A stretch of 64,000 nt of DNA from Mesorhizobium sp. M2A.F.Ca.ET.046.03.2.1. Lineage in GTDB: Bacteria; Pseudomonadota; Alphaproteobacteria; Rhizobiales; Rhizobiaceae. Below, in pieces: positions 15,625 through 23,140 of the stretch. How positions within the stretch are numbered: the stretch's first letter is position 1; every line of letters begins with the position of its first letter. The stretch lies in NCBI RefSeq assembly GCF_003952425.1, contig NZ_CP034449.1:4030001-4094000 (forward strand), written 5' to 3'. A program made the translations under genes and the position numbers. Below the pieces are notes generated by a model. That model saw nothing but the letters and a program-made list of their open reading frames with translations. It had not been told where the DNA came from and searched no databases.

Positions 15625-16457
15625 TGGACAAATCTCGCTACGACAATCGGTCTAACCAATGGCGCAAGCGCGGCGGCGCGAAGCGGTCACGCGCGCTGCG
15701 GTGGGCGAGTGTACCGCGACGGCTGATCTTCGTGACGGTCGTCGCGGTGGGCGCCCTGGCCGCCCTGACTGCCATGAGGCACGCCGACAGCCTGCACGAG
15801 ATCAATCTGCAAAACTTGGCCGGCGCCAAGCCCGAGCCGATCACCGGCGTCGCATCGGTTATCGACGGCGACACAATCGAGGTCCATGGGCAGCGGATCC
15901 GCTTCAACGGCATCGATGCGCCAGAGAGCAAGCAATACTGCGACGACGCCAAGGGGTTCGAATATCCCTGCGGACGGCGATCGGCCGAAGCGCTGGATAG
16001 CTTCCTGGCAGTCTCGAGGCCCGTGCAGTGCACGTTCGTCACATGGGATCGCTATCGCCGCTTTGTCGGCGACTGCCGGCGCGCCGACGGCGCCAGCGTG
16101 GCGGCGTGGATGGTCGAGCACGGCCAGGCACTCGATTGGCCGCGCTATAGCAATGGCGCCTTTGCCGGGCAGCAGGCGAAAGCCCAGGCGGCGAAGGTCG
16201 GCCTATGGGTCGGCAAATTCGAAGCGCCCTGGGACTGGCGCGCGTCGCACGCCGACGGCGCAGCGCCGGCGGCGCGCCAGCCGCTGGGCATCGTCAGCCG
16301 CAAGCTGGTCGCGCAGAGCGGCTATTCGTGCGAGCCGCGGCGGACGTGCAAGCAGATCAGTTCCTGCGATGAGGCCCAATGGTATCTGCAGAACTGCTCA
16401 TGGGGCGGCAAGCTGGATCGGGACAACGACGGCGTGGCGTGCGAGACGCTGTGCTGA
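15624..16457 (+). CDS. Membrane-anchored thermonuclease with Excalibur domain
   Basis: 277 residues from the GTG at 15624, which overlaps the lipoprotein stop. A basic N-terminus and one membrane segment (RLIFVTVVAVGALAALTAM) precede a staphylococcal-nuclease domain (VIDGDTIEVHGQRIRFNGIDAPESKQYC ... YRRFVGDC), including the D-G-D-T, R-x-x-G-I-D-A-P-E and later Arg active-site elements. The C-terminus is an Excalibur calcium-binding domain (CKQISSCDEAQWYLQNC, then DRDNDGVACETLC). It should cut DNA or RNA outside the inner membrane. Such nucleases can degrade incoming DNA or help scavenge nucleotides. Confidence 0.8.
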   Translation: MDKSRYDNRSNQWRKRGGAKRSRALRWASVPRRLIFVTVVAVGALAALTAMRHADSLHEINLQNLAGAKPEPITGVASVIDGDTIEVHGQRIRFNGIDAPESKQYCDDAKGFEYPCGRRSAEALDSFLAVSRPVQCTFVTWDRYRRFVGDCRRADGASVAAWMVEHGQALDWPRYSNGAFAGQQAKAQAAKVGLWVGKFEAPWDWRASHADGAAPAARQPLGIVSRKLVAQSGYSCEPRRTCKQISSCDEAQWYLQNCSWGGKLDRDNDGVACETLC

Positions 16458-16536
16458 GCTTTTCTGGCCGAGGGCGCATCCACCTTGGCGTAAGCTTAAA
16501 AGTGCACTATTCGGCTGACAAAGGGAGAAAATTCCT

Positions 16537-17292
16537 ATGGCCGAGACATCAATCGAGTGGACCGACGCGACTTGGAACCCCGTAGCAGGCTGCACCATCC
16601 TGACCGCAGGCTGTATGAACTGCTATGCCATGCGGATGGCCGCGCGGCTCGAGGCAATGGGCCAAGAGAAATATACCGGCCTTACGCGAAAAACAGGCGG
16701 CCGGGCTAAATGGACAGGCAAGATCCACCTCGATCGCAAGGCTTTGTCGATACCAGAGACATGGTCGAAACCGCGCCGCGTGTTCGTCAACTCGATGTCG
16801 GATCTCTTCCATTCCGACGTCCCTGCCGATTTCATCGCTGACGTCTGGAGGGTGATGGCCGACACACCCCGGCACACCTATCAAATCCTTACGAAGCGAC
16901 CGGATCGAATGATCGAAATCGTCCCAACGCTCGCCCGACTGTCCAACGTCTGGCTGGGCACTAGTGTAGAAGACAGTCGTGTCCTCCACCGCATCGACGA
17001 ACTGCGGCAGGTGCCTGCCGCCGTCCGCTTCATATCGTTCGAACCCCTGATCGGAAGCGTCGCAGGCGCCAGCCTGAAGGACATCCAGTGGGCTATTGTA
17101 GGTGGCGAGAGCGGGCCGAAATCCCGCTACATGGATCCTGCATGGGTGGACGAAATCAAGTCCGCCTGCCGTGGCGCCGGGACGGCGTTCTTCTTCAAGC
17201 AATGGGGCGGAAAGAACAAGAAGGCTGCCGGTCGGCTGCTCAACGGCCAGACTTACGACGAGATGCCGTCTGAGGCCCGTATTTCCGGTTGA
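16537..17292 (+). CDS. Phage Gp37/Gp68 family (DUF5131) three-Cys protein
   Basis: 251 residues behind a GGGAG site. The N-terminus has SIEWTDATWNPVAGCTILTAGCMNCYA, the family's three-cysteine motif (Cys 19, 26, 29, then Tyr). Other family marks are RVFVNSMSDLFH, ILTKRPDRM, NVWLGTSVED and WAIVGGESGP. The barrel-like pattern and cysteine cluster resemble radical-SAM or spore-photoproduct-lyase-like enzymes; an iron-sulfur cluster is plausible but unproven. The family is known to sit beside TcmP proteins, and a TcmP gene lies convergent here with a 53-base overlap. Reaction and substrate are not known to me. Confidence 0.8.
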   Translation: MAETSIEWTDATWNPVAGCTILTAGCMNCYAMRMAARLEAMGQEKYTGLTRKTGGRAKWTGKIHLDRKALSIPETWSKPRRVFVNSMSDLFHSDVPADFIADVWRVMADTPRHTYQILTKRPDRMIEIVPTLARLSNVWLGTSVEDSRVLHRIDELRQVPAAVRFISFEPLIGSVAGASLKDIQWAIVGGESGPKSRYMDPAWVDEIKSACRGAGTAFFFKQWGGKNKKAAGRLLNGQTYDEMPSEARISG

Positions 17293-18178
17293 CGTGGCGG
17301 ACGAACTTCTCGGCGAGCTCGATAGCCTTCCGCTCTCGATTTGCCACGGCCAGAAACAGCGAAAACTGGTGCCCCTGATGCGGCGTGATAATCGGCAGGG
17401 ATTCTGAGACGAAAGCGAAGGTCTCTCGCAGCAGGCCTTCGAACCATTTGTCGATCTGAGCCTTGGTCGCGATGCGCTGCGTGGAAGCCGGCACGACCCC
17501 AAAACCATCAGCGAAGATATCAAATTGCTTCGAAATTGCCTCCGGCTGCACCGCGTATAGTTCGCGCCAACGGGGGCTCAGTACGCGATCGAGCATCGCT
17601 TCTTTGTTTCCGATGCCGCTGAAGTCGTGTGCTAACTGACGCGTGACGGCAGAGACGTTGAAGAGATACCAAACGTCAAGGCACTCAGTCTTGCTCAACG
17701 CGGTGAGCGTCGACCACTCGACTTGCATCGAAAACGGGTCGAGGAAAACCACACCTCGCGAGCGGCTTTTTGAGCCGCTGGTCCAAGGGGCGTTGCCGAT
17801 AATGTCCAGCAGTTCTTCATTGGCGTTGCCCTTCCTGACCTGAATGTCGGCTTGAGAAAATTCATCCTGGACCGACTTAAGAGCCGCCGCGCGTTCTGGA
17901 TCCTTCTCGATGAAAATGCAGTGCTGAAACGGCGGCGTTACTTTAAGTGCGCGCCGGGCCGACCCGTCCAGTGTCTCGACAACAGTTTCGATTTGACGGC
18001 CTTCAAAGATGCCGCCGACTTGCCTCTCTGCTTCTCTGTCTCCGGAGCCAGCGAAAGCATCGATATACCAGAGGTCCATTCGCGCGAACGTGAGCGCCTT
18101 GGTGTAGCACCGCAGATAGTATTCCACGGCATCAAGCTTGACCTCAGACCAAGGCCCGCCGTATTTGTGGCCTGCCAT
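17240..18178 (-). CDS. tcmP: Three-Cys-motif partner protein TcmP
   Basis: 312 residues. The N-terminal half has the layout of a class I methyltransferase-like fold: LWYIDAFAGSG (38-46, glycine loop), FIEKD (89-93, acidic end of strand 2) and VVFLDPFSM (143-151, motif IV-like). These match the TcmP family, named as partner of the Gp37/Gp68 three-Cys protein, which is encoded by the convergent gene 16537-17292. The C-terminus (FSLFLAVANRERKAIELAEKF) is the usual TcmP end. It lies between that partner and the integrase, the normal cargo position for defence or modification genes. Catalysis has not been shown, to my knowledge. Confidence 0.8.
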   Translation of the reverse strand: MAGHKYGGPWSEVKLDAVEYYLRCYTKALTFARMDLWYIDAFAGSGDREAERQVGGIFEGRQIETVVETLDGSARRALKVTPPFQHCIFIEKDPERAAALKSVQDEFSQADIQVRKGNANEELLDIIGNAPWTSGSKSRSRGVVFLDPFSMQVEWSTLTALSKTECLDVWYLFNVSAVTRQLAHDFSGIGNKEAMLDRVLSPRWRELYAVQPEAISKQFDIFADGFGVVPASTQRIATKAQIDKWFEGLLRETFAFVSESLPIITPHQGHQFSLFLAVANRERKAIELAEKFVRHVNRKYGPQTASRRKSGR

Positions 18179-18372
18179 TTCTGTTTCCCTCGCCCGAAAA
18201 CAGAGCAGAGAACTTCTGTTTGGATTCTGTCCAGCCCTTCTGTTCGGAAGTCTAGGTTATCCACATAATCGTCGACAGGCTTATACCCGAAGGCGGATAG
18301 CAGGCCAGCATTGCGCACACGCTGGCGGCCACTTCATAAAGCTTGCGCCGATCCTCTGATCTGGTTCTCCCC

Positions 18373-19656
18373 TCAGATATCTGGCGCCAGCCGACGGATG
18401 GTGTCGGCCACATAGGACGGCGCCAAGTGGGCATAGTGCTTTTCGGCCATCCTCGTGTCGCTGTGACCGAGCGCTTCGGCCACGACGATTAGGGGCGCGC
18501 CGTTGCGGACCATCGTGCTGGCATACGTGTGCCGGAGCTCGTGCAGCGTGACGTCGGAAAGCTTCGCCTGCGTGAGCAAAGCCTTCCACGATCGATTGTA
18601 GGTCGACGGCGCCCATGCGGCGCCACTTTCCTGGCGTAGCAGCGGTTCTCCGCTTGGGCGATCTGCAGCAAGGCGTTCAAAAAGCTCTGCGCCGCCGGCG
18701 GGAAGTGGGATGTGCCGCGGCTTGCCGCTTTTGCTTTCAGCCACAAAGACCGATTTGTTGGCGGCGTCGTAATCCGAGACACGGAGGCGAGCGAGTTCAC
18801 CAAAACGCGCCCCAGTCACCAAGGCGGCCGAAACCAGGTCGCGAATGGCGCCATTGCTGGCCGCGATCAATGTCTTCTGTTCGGCCGGCGACAGGAACCG
18901 AACTCGAGCCGATGTCGTTCCGCGGTAAGGCTTGACCAGACGCCAGGCGGTATCGTCGGTCACGAGCCGATTGTTAAACGCCCAATTCAATGCTGCCTTA
19001 AGGGTGGTCAGTGTGCGGTTAGCCGTATCGCGCCTACGGCGGATCATTTCAGGATTCGAAAGGTCGACCTGTGCGATGTTCGCCTTCTTGGCATACTTGC
19101 CGGTGCGAAGTCTCTTTTGCGCTGTTACCATGCCGTCCCGCCACGTGCGGACTTTCTCGATCGTCAGATCGGCGACCTTCACAGAGCCTAGCTTCGGCCG
19201 GATGTGAAAGGCCGCCCGCGCCTTGGCGTCGTCAATCGATTTCATGCCCTCGGCGGCTCGTGCTTCGAAGTAGCGGTCCAGCGCGTCGTTCACGGTCAAG
19301 GCCACCGCGGCGTCGTTGCCGACCTTGAGAGATTTCGCCCAGATGCGTGCTGCATCCTTCGCTTGTTCATGATCCAGAACCGCGGCGCCGTCGGCGGGCA
19401 GAATATCGTCTGCACGTCCTAGCCGGGTTTGAAGCCGCCTACCGTCGCTTGATCTCGACGCAGCGAGCCAGGCCCCTCCACGACCGCGGCTCCCACGCCC
19501 CCGTCGATACCCAAGGCGGACGCCGGGGCTAATCACTTCCCATTCCGGAGCGTCGGAGTAGGGGAGGCTGGCTCGACTGGTTCGACTTCCCAAAATGCTT
19601 CGACGCTGCGCCACTGGCACGCCTCTCCGTATTTTCGTTGCCATTTTCGTTGCCAT
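18373..19656 (-). CDS. Tyrosine-recombinase integrase
   Basis: 427 residues. An Arg/Ser-rich N-terminus is followed by a SAM-like core-binding domain (about 118-230) and the catalytic domain with all key residues visible: Arg 284 (TGARFGELARL), the beta-hairpin Lys near 308, HELRHTYAS with His 372 and Arg 375, His 398 (LGHSDT) and the nucleophile Tyr 408 (EKHYAHL). Two ATGs occur in tandem (MATKMATK), so the start may be 19656 or 19644. The gene reads away from the tRNA-Glu 3' half at 19760-19809, its likely target. It should insert and excise the element at the tRNA-Glu anticodon region. Confidence 0.92.
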   Translation of the reverse strand: MATKMATKIRRGVPVAQRRSILGSRTSRASLPYSDAPEWEVISPGVRLGYRRGRGSRGRGGAWLAASRSSDGRRLQTRLGRADDILPADGAAVLDHEQAKDAARIWAKSLKVGNDAAVALTVNDALDRYFEARAAEGMKSIDDAKARAAFHIRPKLGSVKVADLTIEKVRTWRDGMVTAQKRLRTGKYAKKANIAQVDLSNPEMIRRRRDTANRTLTTLKAALNWAFNNRLVTDDTAWRLVKPYRGTTSARVRFLSPAEQKTLIAASNGAIRDLVSAALVTGARFGELARLRVSDYDAANKSVFVAESKSGKPRHIPLPAGGAELFERLAADRPSGEPLLRQESGAAWAPSTYNRSWKALLTQAKLSDVTLHELRHTYASTMVRNGAPLIVVAEALGHSDTRMAEKHYAHLAPSYVADTIRRLAPDI

Positions 19657-19759
19657 CTGGCGCAGGATGCGAGCCGAGACGCTCTGATACTATATGCGAT
19701 AAAAGGCTGTTAAATCAAACGTCTAATGAGGGATCACCCGATATCATGAAGTGTCAGAT

Positions 19760-19809
19760 GCCGCCCTCTCACGGCGGGAACAGGGGTTCGATTCCCCTTG
19801 GGCGTACCA
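19760..19809 (+). other. attR: 3' half of a tRNA-Glu(CUC) gene
   Basis: The bases fold as the 3' part of a tRNA: anticodon stem CCGCC (19761-65) and GGCGG (19773-77) around loop CTCTCAC with anticodon CTC (19768-70), a four-base variable loop, T-arm AGGGG-TTCGATT-CCCCT (19782-98), acceptor strand TGGGCGT, A73 and CCA (19807-09). Upstream bases do not form a D-arm or matching acceptor strand, so the gene is only a half. This is the usual right junction of an element inserted into a tRNA anticodon region; the intact tRNA should lie at the left end, outside the window. Confidence 0.8.
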
Positions 19810-19852
19810 AGCTTCCGAAAACCCGACGTTCGAAAAGACTCCAGCAGGCGGA

Positions 19853-20110
19853 TCACTCCGCAGCAAGGGCGACGGCGGCAGCGAAAGCGGCCTTGGTTCT
19901 TTCGCGTGATGCCTGTTCCAACAACCTCGACAGGTGCTGGAGGTGCATCGATTGCGCATCCTCAAGCAATTGCAGAAAGTTGGATGCCTTGCCCCGCGGC
20001 AACCGGCGGCGCTTCAGCGCGGCGATGCGCGCCCGCTGGCACCTGATGTGCCGCTCCGCTTGCAGAACGTGCCGTTCCGCCATTTGGATGTCGTCAGCCA
20101 GTGCCATCAA
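19853..20110 (-). CDS. Small coiled-coil protein, relative of 13088-13309
   Basis: 85 residues: DIQMAERHVLQAERHIRCQRARIAALKRRRLPRGKASNFLQLLEDAQSMHLQHLSRLL plus an Ala-rich tail. It shares the helical-hairpin layout and H-x-x-H-L end with 13088-13309. It lies just outside the integrated element but inside the interval bounded by two tRNA-Glu fragments, which fits origin from an older insertion. No ribosome site is clear. Function unknown. Confidence 0.55.
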   Translation of the reverse strand: MMALADDIQMAERHVLQAERHIRCQRARIAALKRRRLPRGKASNFLQLLEDAQSMHLQHLSRLLEQASRERTKAAFAAAVALAAE

Positions 20111-20399
20111 CCGCTAAACGGTCACTGCGGGCAAAGAGTTCCGTAAGGGAAACCGCTGTCTTAAAACGCAGCCCGTGATTGGAGCCCCAGCTATAGTTGC
20201 CGGCGGCGGATAGTTCGGCTAGCTCCCCAAAGGCTTCCACGATCCCGGCGTGCCGGCAGCTTCGGCGAGATCGATCTTGTTCATGAGAGCGTTGTACGGC
20301 CTGCCGGAAATCGCCTCTCGAAGTCGGGAACGAGCTCGACCATACGCGTCACCACCTGCAGGCGCGTTACATCCGACACTATGATCGCGCAGACGATGA

Positions 20400-20639
20400 T
20401 TATTTCACCGGCGAAAGGTCCCACCAGGACTTTGAACGTTTCCGCATGCGCAGCCACGAGCCTGCGGGTTCGCCAGACCGCTCGACGGACTCTGTATAGT
20501 GTCTTTGTTGTTCGGCATAGAAGGCCATGTAGCGATCGAGCGCGGCACGGAACTCCTCCACTCGTCCGGGAGGGCTTTGAGCCGGCCGTATAGTTGGGGC
20601 TTCAGTTGTTATCGTCGGGTAATCGCGGCTCCCAGGCAT
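20400..20639 (-). CDS. Small hypothetical protein
   Basis: 79 residues from the ATG at 20639, chosen because AGGAGAGCGTGCA lies directly upstream (the frame is open to 20690). A Pro/Thr-rich N-terminus (YPTITTEAPTIRPAQSPPG) precedes an amphipathic aromatic helix (EEFRAALDRYMAFYAEQQRHYTESVE) and a basic Trp-containing tail. No family is recognised. It is divergent from the regulator pseudogene at 20751. The 290 bases to its left hold no convincing gene. Confidence 0.45.
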   Translation of the reverse strand: MPGSRDYPTITTEAPTIRPAQSPPGRVEEFRAALDRYMAFYAEQQRHYTESVERSGEPAGSWLRMRKRSKSWWDLSPVK

Positions 20640-20750
20640 TGCACGCTCTCCTGTGGCTGAGCTGGAGCCAAGATGTCGGGCCGCCTGCAAAACGTATCGA
20701 AGCGCGGCCGAACAGTTCCGAAAATCGCCGAAAACACATAATGTCTCGCA

Positions 20751-22292
20751 ATGCCGGAGCAGCGGCTCGCATTTGGTCCTTTTGTGCTCAGCCCCGAGGC
20801 GGGAACGCTTCTGAGGCAGGGCCTGCCTGTCGCGATCAGCTACCGGGGGCTGCTGCTCCTATCGGCGATGGCAAGGAACGCCGGTGAGGTCCTGACCAAG
20901 TCCGAACTACTGGACGCCGCTTGGCCGGGGACCGCAGTCGAGGAAAGCAATCTCTCGGTCCAGGTCGCGTCCCTTCGGCGCCTTCTCGGCTCCATGGCAG
21001 ACGGAACAGAGTGGATCGCAACCGTTCCGCGGGTTGGTTACCGTTTCACCGGCGCGATCGAGAGGCTCGACGAGGCAGCAGTCGCGCGAAATTCTGCGGA
21101 GCCTGAGCCTTCGATTGCCGTGCTCCCTTTCGTCAACCTGAGCGACGATGCCGAGCAGCAATATTTTGCCGACGGTCTCGCTGAAGATATCATCGTGCGG
21201 CTGGCGCGGCTGCGGTGGCTTTTCGTCTGCGCCCGCAACTCGTCCTTCAGCTACAGGAACAAGGCGCTCGACGTGAAACAGGTCGGGCGTGAACTCGGAG
21301 TCCGCTACGTGCTGGGCGGCAGTGTCCGCCGCTCGGGTCAGCGGCTCAGGATCAGCGCCGAGGCGAGTGACACCTCCAGAGGGCGCCAAGTATGGACAGA
21401 GCGATACGACGTCGAGCTGGCTGATTTCTTCACGCTACAGGATCAGATCGCCGATAGCGTCATCGGTGCCGTCGAGCCTAAACTCTATGCGGCAGAGCAT
21501 CAGCGTTACATCAGCCGGCCTCCCGCTAGCCTTGACGCGTGGGGATTCGTAATGAAGGCGATGCCTCACATATGGAGCTGGAGCTCGGAAAGCGAGCTCG
21601 CGGCCGCCGAGCAACTGCTACGCAGGGCCGTGGACGCTGACCCGGACTACCCGCGTGCCAATAGCCTGTTCGCCTGGACGATGGCTTCGCGGGCGCTGCT
21701 CGGATTGGCGGAGCCGGCCTAGGTTCTTCCGAAGGCGAATGAGATGGCTCAGCGCGCCATTGCGCATGATGCCGACGATCCTTGGACGCATTTCGCCGCC
21801 GGTTACGTGCACATGATGGCACGCCGAACGCAGGCGGCCGTCACCGCGCTAACCGATGCGATCACGCTCAATCCAAACCTGGCCATCGCACATGTCATTC
21901 TGGGCGCCGCGTACGGCTTTGGAGGGATGCCACAGGACGGCCTGCACCATCTCGCGATCGCCGAGCGGCTTAGCCCGCGCGATTCCACGCAGCAGCCGGG
22001 AGTTTTGACCGTGACCGGGATGTGTCACTTCGTTGCCCAACGATACGTCGACGCAGCGAGTTTCGAGCACCGAGCAGTGCTGCTTCGGCCACATTTTGGC
22101 GCTGCGTGGCGTACGCTGGCCGCCGCGGCAGGAATGGCAGGGGATCTCGATGAGGCGACACATGCCCTTTCAGAGGCGAAGCGACTCCATCCAACACTGT
22201 CGGTCCAATGGGTGGAGAAATATTACCCAATGACCCGGGAACAGGATCGCGCCGCCTATCTTGAGGGGCTGCGGACTGCCGGCCTCGAATGA
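20751..22292 (+). pseudogene. Winged-helix/TPR (CadC-like) regulator with in-frame TAG
   Basis: One frame spans 514 codons but is broken by a TAG at 21720-21722; reading resumes in the same phase (VLPKANEMAQRA). The first 323 residues hold an OmpR-type winged helix (about 1-100, ending WIATVPRVGYRFTGAI), then SIAVLPFVNLSDDAEQQYFADGLAEDI and the GGSVRRSGQRLRISAE region of adenylate-cyclase/CadC-like regulators. TPR repeats follow, continuing past the stop (21744-22292). A one-base CAG-to-TAG change would explain it. The truncated product could still bind DNA but would lack most TPRs. It lies between the two tRNA-Glu fragments. Confidence 0.75.
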
Positions 22293-22333
22293 TGTACGCG
22301 TTTCGAGGAGCCTTGCCTCGCGAGGGGCAACTG

Positions 22334-22375
22334 TCACGGCGGGAACAGGGGTTCGATTCCCCCTTAAGCGTATCA
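22334..22375 (+). repeat. Second, degenerate tRNA-Glu 3' fragment
   Basis: 29 bases (22334-22362) are identical to 19769-19797, covering part of the anticodon loop, the 3' anticodon stem, variable loop and T-arm. After that the copies differ: the acceptor strand reads TTAAGCG and the end is TATCA instead of TACCA. Identity starts within the anticodon loop, where a recombinase would cut. This looks like the scar of an earlier insertion into the same tRNA gene. Upstream bases do not complete a tRNA. Confidence 0.7.
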
Positions 22376-22535
22376 GGTCTTTCCGTCCAGGTTCTGATTT
22401 AACGGCACATGTCCCTTCTGGCGTGACGTCGTCGATTGAATTAGCATTGCATCATGCTCCCCTGGCCGAAGGCACCAGGGGAGCGGTTTCGAACTTGCCC
22501 GGCGGAAGAGGCGAGCGGAACGCGGGGAGGAACCA

Positions 22536-23117
22536 ATGCGGAAGCTGCAGTCGCAAGGCGTTCATCACATCACGCTGGTCGGCGCCGGACGCCAGACCTC
22601 GATCGACTTCTGGGAAGGGGTGCTCGGCATGCCCTTCATCTTCGAGCAGCCCAATCTCGACAAGGCGAGCGAGAGCCATCTCTATTTCGATCCCGGCGAC
22701 GGGCGCCTGATCACGGTCTTCACCGACGAGAGCCGGACCCCGGTCAAGCGGCGCACGCCGACCGATATAGGCTGCGTCCACCACATCGCCTTCGCGGTGT
22801 CGCGGGTCACCTTCCTGCAGGCGGTCGCGCGTCTCGACGAGCGCGGCATCAAACACAGCGGCGTCAAGGATCGCGGTTTCATGGATTCGATCTATTTCGA
22901 GGATCCGCTGGGACTGCTGATCGAGCTTGCTTCCTACCGTTTCGAGCCGCCGGCCGGCTTCACCCACGCAGACGTGCTGATGGAGGCGCACAAGATCCGC
23001 GTGGCGCGCGGCGACTACAATATCGCCGAACTCCATCTGGCCGACGCCATTCAGGCGCTGGTCGAGCGGTCGCGCGAAACCCTGTCGGACCAGCGGACGG
23101 CGAAGAATCCATATTGA
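22536..23117 (+). CDS. VOC-family (glyoxalase/dioxygenase-like) protein
   Basis: 193 residues behind a GGGGAGGAACC site. Two beta-alpha-beta-beta-beta VOC modules: GVHHITLVGAGRQTSIDFWEGVLGMPF and CVHHIAFAVSRVTFLQAVARL, with metal-ligand candidates His (HHI) in each and Glu in GLLIELASYRF. Such proteins bind a divalent metal and act as glyoxalases, ring-cleaving dioxygenases or isomerases; substrate cannot be read. The C-terminal 60 residues are an extra helical tail (HKIRVARGDYNIAELHLADAIQALVE). The GST gene follows after 23 bases, so the two are probably co-transcribed. Confidence 0.75.
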   Translation: MRKLQSQGVHHITLVGAGRQTSIDFWEGVLGMPFIFEQPNLDKASESHLYFDPGDGRLITVFTDESRTPVKRRTPTDIGCVHHIAFAVSRVTFLQAVARLDERGIKHSGVKDRGFMDSIYFEDPLGLLIELASYRFEPPAGFTHADVLMEAHKIRVARGDYNIAELHLADAIQALVERSRETLSDQRTAKNPY

Positions 23118-23140
23118 GCAAGCCATAAGGGGAGGAACAG

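Larger units (their letters stand above)
1..19809. mobile_element. Right part of an integrated prophage-like element
   Basis: A tyrosine recombinase gene (18373-19656) lies next to a tRNA-Glu 3' half (19760-19809), the usual right junction of an element inserted in a tRNA gene. To its left are phage-type genes: a DUF3987 protein, an ejection-like protein, a collagen-like tail fibre, a DNA ligase and many small overlapping unknown genes. The left end and the intact tRNA gene must lie before position 1. No capsid, portal or terminase large subunit gene is visible, so completeness cannot be judged. The element ends at the last base of the tRNA fragment if the crossover is in the anticodon loop. 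Confidence 0.75.

Noticed and set aside
18257..18265. TTATCCACA, a perfect DnaA-box consensus
   Set aside because: A single 9-mer with no second box or AT-rich unwinding region nearby is expected by chance.
17938..18318. A frame upstream of and overlapping tcmP on the same strand
   Set aside because: It has some protein-like stretches, but it conflicts with the tcmP frame and no family is visible.
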